From Bacillota bacterium (lineage in GTDB: Bacteria; Bacillota; Clostridia; Lachnospirales; Lachnospiraceae): DNA of 12,897 nucleotides. Shown here piece after piece: positions 7,545 to 12,897 of the stretch; positions within the stretch are counted from its first letter, which is position 1, and every line of letters begins with the position of its first letter. The position numbers and the translations under genes are program-made. The notes beneath the pieces were generated by a model. It saw only the letters and a list, made by a program, of their open reading frames with translations, did no database searches and had not been told where the DNA came from. The stretch lies in the NCBI GenBank assembly GCA_023398615.1, contig JAEWSD010000260.1:1-12897 (forward strand). Direction: 5' to 3'.

Positions 7545-7552
7545 ATGTCATA
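7537..7552. promoter_or_regulatory. Perfect 16-bp palindrome, candidate Crp/Fnr-type operator
   Basis: TATGACATATGTCATA is an exact palindrome with core TGACA-N2-TGTCA, the form expected for a Crp/Fnr-family dimer site. It sits in the 164-bp gap between the divergent regulator (44 nt from its ATG) and the first transporter gene (105 nt from its ATG), and overlaps the regulator's predicted -35. The identity of the binding protein is an inference from context. Confidence 0.6.
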
Positions 7553-7657
7553 ACAGGATTCAACAGATATATGCTAAGATATTGGTAATAATAATGTAAG
7601 CAGCAGCTTAACAGATAGCCTGAAAATACTGCCTGTCATTTAAAGAGGGGGCTTGTT

Positions 7658-8074
7658 ATGAATTGTTTTCTTTCAATCGTTATCGGTGCAATAATTTCCG
7701 TTATGGTTCTGTTTAACGGTACCTTATCGGATGCTTTCGGGAATTATACCGCCGCTATCCTAATCCACATTACCGGGCTTATAGTACTGATCCCGGTGCT
7801 TTTAGTCGGCAAAACCAGATTCAAAGCGGACAGAACGGTGCCGGTATACCTGTACAGCGCCGGTGCCGTCGGAGTATTTTCCGTGCTTTTCACCAATATC
7901 AGCTACATGGAGCTCGGTGTCTCCCTGACGCTTGCTTTGGGATTATTCGGGCAGTCCGTCATATCAATTGTTATCGATCATTTTGGCTTGCTTGAGATGA
8001 AGGTTATAAGATTTGACCGGAAGAAACTAATCGGATTATTCCTCATCATAATAGGGATTATAGTGATGATTTGA
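7658..8074 (+). CDS. YdcZ/DUF606-type DMT transporter subunit 1
   Basis: The product is 138 aa, starting at ATG 7658 with GAGGGGG 7 nt upstream. Five hydrophobic segments lie near 3-20, 31-50, 62-80, 88-107 and 124-138. GNYTAAILIHITGLIVL is the typical DUF606 second helix. The charged loops GKTRFKADR (51-59) and EMKVIRFDRKK (113-123) are loops 2 and 4, so the positive-inside rule places the N-terminus inside and the C-terminus outside. The family belongs to the drug/metabolite transporter superfamily; the substrate is unknown. Half-size members are usually paired, and a second one follows after 50 nt. Divergence from the YeiL-like regulator suggests control by it. Confidence 0.85.
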   Translation: MNCFLSIVIGAIISVMVLFNGTLSDAFGNYTAAILIHITGLIVLIPVLLVGKTRFKADRTVPVYLYSAGAVGVFSVLFTNISYMELGVSLTLALGLFGQSVISIVIDHFGLLEMKVIRFDRKKLIGLFLIIIGIIVMI

Positions 8075-8124
8075 TTTATGCTGCCGCCCAAATTCGCGGG
8101 TTTGCAGCAGAATGGAGGATTACA

Positions 8125-8589
8125 ATGTTTTTATTATATTTATCCCTGTCAGTTCTGGCAGGTGTCGCCGTCGTAATCGGAAGAACCGTTAATTCCAGGC
8201 TGGCAATGAGAATCGGTACTTTGCAGGGAACCTTCATTAATTATATTGTAGGGCTTGGCTTTTCCGTACTGATTCTGCTGTTTCTGCGTAAGAGCTTTAC
8301 CTTATCTGTTCCCGGTGCAAAAATGCTGCCCATATGGGCATATTTCGGCGGCGCTGTCGGGGTCGCCGTAGTCTGCCTGAGCAACTATGTCACACCGCGT
8401 ATCTCTTCCTTTTATTCCACCCTGTTCCTGTTTATCGGCCAGCTGTTCGCAGGCATACTCCTTGATTATATGATCCTTAAGGAACTGCCGCTTAGTAAGC
8501 TTGCCGGCGGCTTACTGGTACTTGCCGGGCTCGTTTATAATCTGCTTATTGACAGGAAAAAGGAATCTCACGAAAAGGAATCCGGCTAA
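8125..8589 (+). CDS. YdcZ/DUF606-type DMT transporter subunit 2
   Basis: The product is 154 aa from ATG 8125, with GGAGG 6 nt upstream. An in-frame TTG at 8071 overlapping the upstream stop has no ribosome site and encodes non-family residues, so it is rejected. Hydrophobic segments lie near 2-19, 34-54, 67-86, 93-115 and 125-142. GTLQGTFINYIVGL (31-44) and YFGGAVGV (73-80) are DUF606 hallmarks. Basic residues are concentrated in loop 1 (GRTVNSRLAMR) and the C-terminal tail (DRKKESHEK), with an opposing RK in loop 2. On balance this gives N-out/C-in, the opposite of subunit 1. The last 78 nt overlap the convergent CPBP protease gene. Confidence 0.85.
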   Translation: MFLLYLSLSVLAGVAVVIGRTVNSRLAMRIGTLQGTFINYIVGLGFSVLILLFLRKSFTLSVPGAKMLPIWAYFGGAVGVAVVCLSNYVTPRISSFYSTLFLFIGQLFAGILLDYMILKELPLSKLAGGLLVLAGLVYNLLIDRKKESHEKESG

Positions 8590-9420
8590 AAATACCGCCG
8601 TTACTATCAAACCGCCTTCCGGCCCGAAGGCTCCGCCGTTTAAGATATCATTCCCCCGGATTTTGGTCGTTATGATTCCCCTTGTATACTGCCCGCTGAC
8701 CAGGAACCCAAATATATTGCCTTGAAAGTAATTCCATGTGATATGATAACCTATACTCATCCATAGATTACCTGATTTGATATACATATAGGAGAACAGA
8801 ATTCCAGCCAGAGTAATATTAATATATGGCAGCATACCTATTCCTGAATTACCGGAGTGAAGAAGTGCAAATATTACAGCTGAAATTACGGCCGACACCG
8901 CCGTACTGTTAGATTCTCTCAGTACAGACATAAGAAAGCCTCTTACAAATATTTCTTCTGCCGCTCCGACCAGAATGTGCAGCAGCAGATAGAAAAGGAG
9001 GCCAAGTGCAAGCTCAACAGAAAAATATGGCATCCGGAATATTGTCTCTGCACTGCCTGTCAGTATATAAAGAATAAATACGATGCTCATGGATGCCGCT
9101 CCGAGGATCAATCCCGTAAGCAATTTACCGGAATGTACTTTAACGGAAACCAGTCCCATTTTACTTAGCGGCATATGCATTAGCCTTTTCCAGGCAACCA
9201 CCGCAATTACTATCATGACGATATCCTGCAGATATGAAGAAAGCAGCTCTAAAATCTTAATGATCTCCTCTGCTCTTTCCGCCGGAATATTCCTTTGCAT
9301 TACAGCTCCGCTTGCCATATTATATAGTGCTGCAATACTTAATAAAGCCAGATACAATGCGGTTACGGCAAAAACTATTTTCCACCCTGATCTGATTTTT
9401 CCTTCCCTGTTTCGAAACAT
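8512..9420 (-). CDS. CPBP-family intramembrane glutamic protease (Rce1/CAAX-protease-like)
   Basis: The product is 302 aa from ATG 9420, preceded by AAGGGGGAG with 4-nt spacing; an in-frame TTG at 9441 overlaps this ribosome site and is rejected. About eight membrane helices are visible. All CPBP motifs are present: motif 1 EEIFVRG (E155, E156, R160), motif 2 FALLH (H188) and motif 3 YHITWN (H226, N230). The enzyme is therefore probably catalytically competent. Bacterial members cleave or protect against peptides, process bacteriocins or act in signalling; this substrate is unknown. Its 3' end runs into the convergent transporter gene, leaving no room for a terminator. Its 5' side has an unusually elaborate leader and promoter (9464-9666). 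Confidence 0.9.
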   Translation of the reverse strand: MFRNREGKIRSGWKIVFAVTALYLALLSIAALYNMASGAVMQRNIPAERAEEIIKILELLSSYLQDIVMIVIAVVAWKRLMHMPLSKMGLVSVKVHSGKLLTGLILGAASMSIVFILYILTGSAETIFRMPYFSVELALGLLFYLLLHILVGAAEEIFVRGFLMSVLRESNSTAVSAVISAVIFALLHSGNSGIGMLPYINITLAGILFSYMYIKSGNLWMSIGYHITWNYFQGNIFGFLVSGQYTRGIITTKIRGNDILNGGAFGPEGGLIVTAVFLAGFLFVRFLFPVNKQIINEPGKYQ

Positions 9421-9463
9421 TATACTCCCCCTTCTCAACAATAGAATAAAATGTCAAAGGAAC

Positions 9464-9579
9464 ACTCGACTCCTGTCAGATAATTACGAAACTCCCGGCT
9501 GTGTCGAGTTCGGCAAATTTGGAGGTAGGCCGAAAAATGGAAAGGTTACAAGGCACAATCAGGAGTGCCGTAATTATCT
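9464..9579 (-). promoter_or_regulatory. Candidate structured 5' leader RNA of the CPBP protease gene
   Basis: Nested pairing: AGATAATTACG (9478-9488) with CGTAATTATCT (9569-9579), 11 bp. A 2x2 loop follows, then ACTCC (9491-9495) with GGAGT (9562-9566). A 4x4 loop follows, then TGTGTC (9500-9505) with GGCACA (9552-9557, one G-T). The terminal hairpin is TTCGGC (9509-9514) with GCCGAA (9529-9534), and its minus-strand loop contains CTACCTCC, resembling the anti-SD end of 16S rRNA. A flanking segment (9464-9475) pairs alternatively and perfectly with 9503-9509 (ACTCGAC/GTCGAGT) or with 9560-9566 (ACTCCTG/CAGGAGT), either of which breaks the nested arm. A promoter lies about 20 nt before it and the protease start 57 nt after it. 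I do not recognise a known riboswitch class. Confidence 0.55.
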
Positions 9580-9599
9580 TATGAAATATCACAGGAAAT

Positions 9600-9608
9600 A
9601 TTATATCA
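9600..9608 (-). promoter_or_regulatory. Extended -10 promoter for the CPBP leader
   Basis: The minus strand reads TGATATAAT, a perfect extended -10 (TGN plus TATAAT), at 9608-9600. The expected start is near 9593, about 14 nt before the first paired base of the leader structure. No recognisable -35 hexamer lies at 16-18 bp, consistent with an extended -10 or an activator-dependent promoter. Confidence 0.6.
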
Positions 9609-9645
9609 TGTGAGGAAGAAAAAGGAATTCAATTTCTATTAAGAC

Positions 9646-9666
9646 TATCTAAAGAATATCTAAAGA
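9646..9666. repeat. Two tandem 10-nt repeats with 11-bp period
   Basis: TATCTAAAGA occurs at 9646-9655 and again at 9657-9666, separated by one base. The spacing is one helical turn, as in direct-repeat sites of OmpR/PhoB-type response regulators. The pair is about 40 bp upstream of the extended -10 and just past the stop of the AraC-type gene. A chance AT-rich duplication is possible. Confidence 0.45.
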
Positions 9667-9668
9667 TT

Positions 9669-10541
9669 TTACTTGATCGGAATATAGATATCAATCCCGG
9701 AGCTCTCGTTATTCTCGCCCAGGAATTGTTCCGTATAACACTCAAAATCATCCCTGTCATCAAGCTCATAACCACAATACGGAATCCAGGTACCCCAGAT
9801 ATACCGGTAGGTCTTTATGATTGTTTTCGCTGTACCGCAATGGGTAAATTTCGCATACTTTCCGCCCGGAAAATTCTTTACAGCCATATCTTCCGGTACA
9901 AAATCAAAGCTGCTGACCCGGATGCCGATAAATTCATTCGTAACGAAATCTTCATTCAGGAAGGAGCAGCTATTCTTATGGTCGAATTCAAACATGCCGT
10001 ATCGGAAAGACCCCGGCACCGGATGTTTTATTTCAACCAACCTTTCGGTAAGCTTTCTCCAATAAATCTCGCATGAATTATCGGCAATGGAAACCGGGAA
10101 GCGGAATCCTATCAGTTTCATGCCATTTACCTCCATGATCTCCGGCTGATTTTTAATATTATGAATGATATGCTGCAGATCAGGCAGCAGCTGCTGTCTG
10201 CTCCCAAGCAGCATATCAATCCGGTTTTTACGATAGGCATTCGGAGTAACGTGGTAATATTTCTTAAATGCCCTGCTAAAGGCTTCCTGAGATTCAAACC
10301 GAAGCGACAGCGCAATATCGATGATCCGCCTGTCACTATATATCAGCTCCTTGGCAGCTTTGGTAAGCCGCCTGGAACGAATATAATTCCCTATCGTCTC
10401 ACCAAGAACAGCTTCAAAAATCCGGTGGAAATGATAGTAGGAATAAGCGGCGGCATTTGCTGCCTCCGCCGCTGTTATCTCATTTTCAAGATTATTTTCA
10501 ATAAAAATGATTGCGTTTTCCAGTGCTTTTAGATAATCCAT
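9669..10541 (-). CDS. AraC-family regulator with GyrI-like ligand-binding domain
   Basis: The product is 290 aa from ATG 10541, preceded by GAGGAG with 5-nt spacing; the frame is open upstream but those residues overlap the preceding gene and are not family-like. Residues 1-106 form the two-helix-turn-helix AraC DNA-binding domain: ITAAEAANAAAYSYYHFHRIFEAVLG (22-47) and RRIIDIALSLRFESQEAFSRAFKKYYHVTPNAYR. Residues about 133-290 match a GyrI-like/SOUL-type effector domain (VNGMKLIGFRFPV, YGMFEFDH, FPGGKYAKFTHCG, WIPYCGYELDDRDDFECY, DIYIPIK). This layout is common in activators of transport or resistance genes. The gene starts 11 nt after the C45 enzyme gene, and its ribosome site abuts that stop, so the two are probably co-transcribed. 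Confidence 0.9.
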   Translation of the reverse strand: MDYLKALENAIIFIENNLENEITAAEAANAAAYSYYHFHRIFEAVLGETIGNYIRSRRLTKAAKELIYSDRRIIDIALSLRFESQEAFSRAFKKYYHVTPNAYRKNRIDMLLGSRQQLLPDLQHIIHNIKNQPEIMEVNGMKLIGFRFPVSIADNSCEIYWRKLTERLVEIKHPVPGSFRYGMFEFDHKNSCSFLNEDFVTNEFIGIRVSSFDFVPEDMAVKNFPGGKYAKFTHCGTAKTIIKTYRYIWGTWIPYCGYELDDRDDFECYTEQFLGENNESSGIDIYIPIK

Positions 10542-10552
10542 CCGTACTCCTC

Positions 10553-11662
10553 TTATATCATGGCAAAGAAATCTTCGGGCATTTCCTCCTTTTGCAGGCA
10601 GACAGGCAGCGCGTCCTGCAGTACTCTGTCTTCTATTCTGAAGGTATGCCATGCATTCACATCAGGAGAACCCCATCTGATTTCCATCGTACCTGCATCA
10701 ACATCTATGATCTGGCTTCTTATCGTACCGAAGAAGGAATCATAGTAGCCACAGTTTAAGCCCTCCGGATACTTTACGGACAACAGCTTCCTTACATCCT
10801 CCGTCGTAACAGATTCCATGCCGTTCAATTCATTCATCATGATGTTATAACGTTTCACCGAATTCTTTAAGTTCAACGGTGCATATGGCATTAATTCCGG
10901 CAAATGTGCATGGTTTGTGGCACACAAATACTGCTCTCCGGATAATCCGTCAATCTTTTTCACAGCCTTTACACCGTTAAAGGTCTCAATCAAGGCAGCC
11001 TCTCCGCTTTTATCCGCAACCAGCATATTGATATTAAAGCCGATTGGCATCTCTCTTGTCCATTGTATCGCTTCTTCGACATTCCTGCAATTCTCAAGGA
11101 CAGAACGTATCACTGCCCAGAACTGGATTCCGGTAATTGCCGATCTCGATGTATTCGGCATGTTACTTGTAACCGGTATTCCTACACCTGACTGGCTCAC
11201 TCCTAGCCCATGTTCATTCAGCCCGTCACCACGCCCGAATATCCATGCCGAAGAAGCAACATGTGCATATCTTCCCTTAATCCTGGTTGTGGAGATCATC
11301 ATTTCCTCAATTCCATCCTTAAAGTCGTAGTTACGCGCAAGTATCGTGTGTCCGATTAAGGTTTTGGACGGCAGCAGGACCATCTGGCTGCAGCCCGGGC
11401 GCAGGAATGTCTCTGTATAGTACAGTATTTGAGCGGGCGGGATATTCAGTTCCTCTGCAAAACCCGCAATCTCCTCATTAATCCCGGGACAGAATTCATC
11501 GAATAGCCGGTACATCTCTTTCTCCTTGCCCTTGCCGACACAGCATTCAGCAGCTTGTACGGATGCAGCAGCACCCGGAATCTCCTGAATTATGCTTCCC
11601 ATTATATGTCCTACCTCATAGTTACTTCCTTCAAGCAAGGTATGATAAGCCGAAATGTTCAT
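10553..11662 (-). CDS. C45-type Ntn-hydrolase (acyl-CoA:6-aminopenicillanate acyltransferase-like)
   Basis: The product is 369 aa from ATG 11662, with AGGAGG 8 nt upstream. The fold is that of peptidase family C45, in which an internal Cys becomes the N-terminal nucleophile after self-cleavage. The candidate nucleophile is C91 in RPGCSQM, preceded by Gly as expected. Downstream family motifs are IGHTILARNYDF (103-114), GDGLNEHGLGVSQSG (145-159) and LVADKSGEAALIE. A C-terminal WGSPD-AWHTFR segment closes the domain. Members hydrolyse or transfer acyl groups on amides; the true substrate here is unknown and need not be a beta-lactam. No signal peptide is seen. It lies between a GH30 gene (92-nt gap) and an AraC regulator (11-nt gap). 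The inverted repeat at 11669-11716 includes its ribosome site. Confidence 0.88.
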   Translation of the reverse strand: MNISAYHTLLEGSNYEVGHIMGSIIQEIPGAAASVQAAECCVGKGKEKEMYRLFDEFCPGINEEIAGFAEELNIPPAQILYYTETFLRPGCSQMVLLPSKTLIGHTILARNYDFKDGIEEMMISTTRIKGRYAHVASSAWIFGRGDGLNEHGLGVSQSGVGIPVTSNMPNTSRSAITGIQFWAVIRSVLENCRNVEEAIQWTREMPIGFNINMLVADKSGEAALIETFNGVKAVKKIDGLSGEQYLCATNHAHLPELMPYAPLNLKNSVKRYNIMMNELNGMESVTTEDVRKLLSVKYPEGLNCGYYDSFFGTIRSQIIDVDAGTMEIRWGSPDVNAWHTFRIEDRVLQDALPVCLQKEEMPEDFFAMI

Positions 11663-11668
11663 ATTGGT

Positions 11669-11716
11669 TTCCTCCTGATATTTATGATATCCCTACTATA
11701 CAGGATTGAGGAGGAA
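11669..11716 (-). promoter_or_regulatory. Inverted repeat pairing the C45 gene's Shine-Dalgarno
   Basis: On the minus strand, TTCCTCCT (plus 11709-11716) pairs perfectly over 8 bp with AGGAGGAA (plus 11669-11676), which is the ribosome site of the C45 gene. In between, ATCC/GGAT can form an inner stem. A candidate -10, TATAGT (plus 11695-11700), lies between the arms. A transcript starting there would lack the blocking arm, whereas read-through from the GH30 gene would include it. A plus-strand T7 run (11717-11723) follows the second arm, but no plus-strand gene is nearby. Confidence 0.4.
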
Positions 11717-11754
11717 TTTTTTTGATATTTTCTGCTAAATCTTTTACAGCTTAT

Positions 11755-12897
11755 TTAAATGAGGGCGGTAACAATCGTATTCTGCAAAACATTCAGAGAA
11801 GCTATCTCACCATTATAGCGCAAGGCAACCGATATATCCGTCCCTGTCCGGTTTAACATAACAAGGACGAGGGAGCCGTCAGGATTCTTAAATGCCGTAG
11901 CTTCCAGTTTATCCGTATATTTCGTTAAAGCGATCCGTTTCGCATCCTTCTTAATGTACCTGCTGAAATGCCCGATGTAGTGGAAGGATAATTTTTCTTC
12001 ATATTCACCGGTCTGCGTGTTCACCATGATCGGAGCGTCGCAGTAATTGCCTACATGGTTTGGTCCGCCTTTCTCATCCAAAAGGATATTCCAGTCAATG
12101 AATGCGGTCATTCCTGCATTCAGGTCACCAATTATGTCATGGGCATACATCTGGGCATTATGCAGCTGGTCGGCATCAAAACGGCTGTATTCCACACAGC
12201 CTTCGCTGAATATCAGCTCTTTGCCGGGGAAGGCTTCCCCTGTCAGACGGATCGCGTCAAAATGATCCCCGGTATACCAGTGGAAGGCAATTCCGTCAAT
12301 CATACCATCCGTCACATCATCAATGACAGCCTTAGCCCGTTCCAGCATAAGCTCCTTATTGTGATCCCAGATATTCACCTTTATATGGGACAGCCCGTTT
12401 TTCACCAGGGCAGGATGCAGATAGTCGCGAAGGAATTCTTTCTCTTCTTCCCCGCTGTATATGCAGGAATCCCATGTCTGAGTCGCCTGCGGTTCATTCT
12501 GGACGGTAATCCGCCTTACCTGCAGGCCGCGGTTCCCATACTCCTTAATGTACCTACAAATATATTCGGCCCAAAAGGCCCTGTATTCCGGTTTCAGTTT
12601 GCCTCCGTGGTTTCTCTCTCCGTTGGTTTTTATGAAAGCCGGAGGCGACCACGGGGACAGCATCAGATCGAGCGGTTCCCCGGCCGTTTCCTGGGCCGCT
12701 TTCATAAGCGGGATGACATATTGATCATCGCGTTTGAGAGAAAATGATTCCATCCCGGTATCCTCCGGATCCGACATGGCGGTATAGTGACCTAAAGAAA
12801 AGTCGCAGCTGTCAATGCTCCCCCTCATAAACCGGTACTGATTCCCATCCTTTCCGAAATAATTATCAAGTACCTTCCTGCGGTTCTCTTCCCCCAG
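11755..12897 (-). CDS. Glycoside hydrolase family 30 enzyme, 5' end outside the window
   Basis: The frame stays open from the stop at 11755 to the window edge (380 residues visible), and the residues before the internal ATG at 12828 are also family-like (LDNYFGKDGNQYRF before MRGSIDSCDF). The gene is thus cut by the window, not started there. The GH30 barrel motifs are SIDSCDFS, LSPWSPPAFIKTNG, TVQNEP (acid/base Glu, residue 135 of the visible part), DGIAFHWYTG and FSEG (nucleophile Glu, residue 232). A C-terminal beta domain follows (about residues 315-380). GH30 enzymes act on beta-linked glucosides, xylans or fucosides with retention; the subfamily and substrate cannot be fixed here. Secretion cannot be judged without the N-terminus. 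No clear terminator follows before the C45 gene. Confidence 0.92.
   Translation of the reverse strand: MGEENRRKVLDNYFGKDGNQYRFMRGSIDSCDFSLGHYTAMSDPEDTGMESFSLKRDDQYVIPLMKAAQETAGEPLDLMLSPWSPPAFIKTNGERNHGGKLKPEYRAFWAEYICRYIKEYGNRGLQVRRITVQNEPQATQTWDSCIYSGEEEKEFLRDYLHPALVKNGLSHIKVNIWDHNKELMLERAKAVIDDVTDGMIDGIAFHWYTGDHFDAIRLTGEAFPGKELIFSEGCVEYSRFDADQLHNAQMYAHDIIGDLNAGMTAFIDWNILLDEKGGPNHVGNYCDAPIMVNTQTGEYEEKLSFHYIGHFSRYIKKDAKRIALTKYTDKLEATAFKNPDGSLVLVMLNRTGTDISVALRYNGEIASLNVLQNTIVTALI

Noticed and set aside
8071..8124. Longer start for transporter subunit 2 overlapping the subunit 1 stop
   Set aside because: The TTG at 8071 has no ribosome site and the extra residues are not membrane-like; ATG 8125 has GGAGG at 6 nt.
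9478..9579. MITE or decayed insertion sequence with 11-bp terminal inverted repeats
   Set aside because: No target-site duplication is visible at the ends, the inner parts also pair in register, and the promoter and start codon fit a leader better. It cannot be fully excluded without a genome-wide copy search.
9464..9593. Known riboswitch classes (c-di-GMP, purine, preQ1, THF, Mn, ykkC, cobalamin)
   Set aside because: None of the conserved core sequences I remember for these classes is present on either strand; a covariance-model scan is still the proper test.
9083..9613. 176-aa plus-strand open frame across the CPBP gene and its leader
   Set aside because: Mostly antisense to conserved CPBP coding sequence; the tail is the structured leader read as codons, with no recognisable protein family.
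12055..12747. 230-aa plus-strand open frame antisense to GH30
   Set aside because: It lies wholly inside a well-conserved glycosidase gene, has no ribosome site and its translation has no domain-like pattern.

Overview
The window is a piece of a Firmicutes chromosome, most likely a Clostridia/Lachnospiraceae-type gut or soil anaerobe. This is an inference. It rests on moderate GC, strong purine-rich Shine-Dalgarno (SD) sequences of the GGAGG/GGGGG type, some TTG starts, an E. coli-type thymidine kinase in a small operon, a GH30 glycosidase and a DUF6506 protein. I see no tRNA, rRNA, CRISPR array, phage gene or intact insertion sequence.

Layout. Positions 1-153 hold two inverted repeats, then a plus-strand gene (154-2517) for a membrane protein that joins an isoprenylcysteine-methyltransferase-like domain to an M28 metallopeptidase of the Pff1/ERMP1 type. 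A perfect 15-bp stem (2528-2568) separates it from a convergent minus-strand operon: tdk (4419-3829), two small VOC-fold proteins and a DUF6506 protein. Divergent from tdk is a calcineurin-like metallophosphoesterase (4665-5597). It is followed by a Ca-loop protein without a visible export signal (5709-6737) and a strong terminator. Next comes a YeiL-like Crp/Fnr regulator (minus, 7493-6801), divergent from two half-size YdcZ/DUF606 transporter subunits (7658-8589), with a perfect 16-bp palindrome between them. The second transporter gene overlaps the 3' end of a convergent CPBP membrane protease gene (9420-8512) by 78 bp. The rest is minus strand: a GH30 glycosidase cut by the window edge, a C45-type Ntn-hydrolase and an AraC/GyrI-like regulator. 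The last two are 11 nt apart.

How genes may work together. The YeiL-like regulator probably controls itself and the transporter pair. By the positive-inside rule the two transporter subunits look oppositely oriented, as expected for an antiparallel heterodimer. The AraC-type regulator probably senses a small ligand linked to the C45 enzyme. The tdk operon groups nucleoside salvage with VOC proteins for no obvious reason.

The strongest candidate for something undescribed is upstream of the CPBP protease gene (9421-9668). On the minus strand it reads: an 11-bp-period tandem repeat, a promoter with a perfect extended -10 and no clear -35, a roughly 100-nt folded leader with competing pairings, and a loop carrying an anti-SD-like sequence. 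I do not recognise the leader as a known riboswitch class. The second notable item is the methyltransferase-M28 fusion. All functional calls are from reading the sequence; no database search was run.
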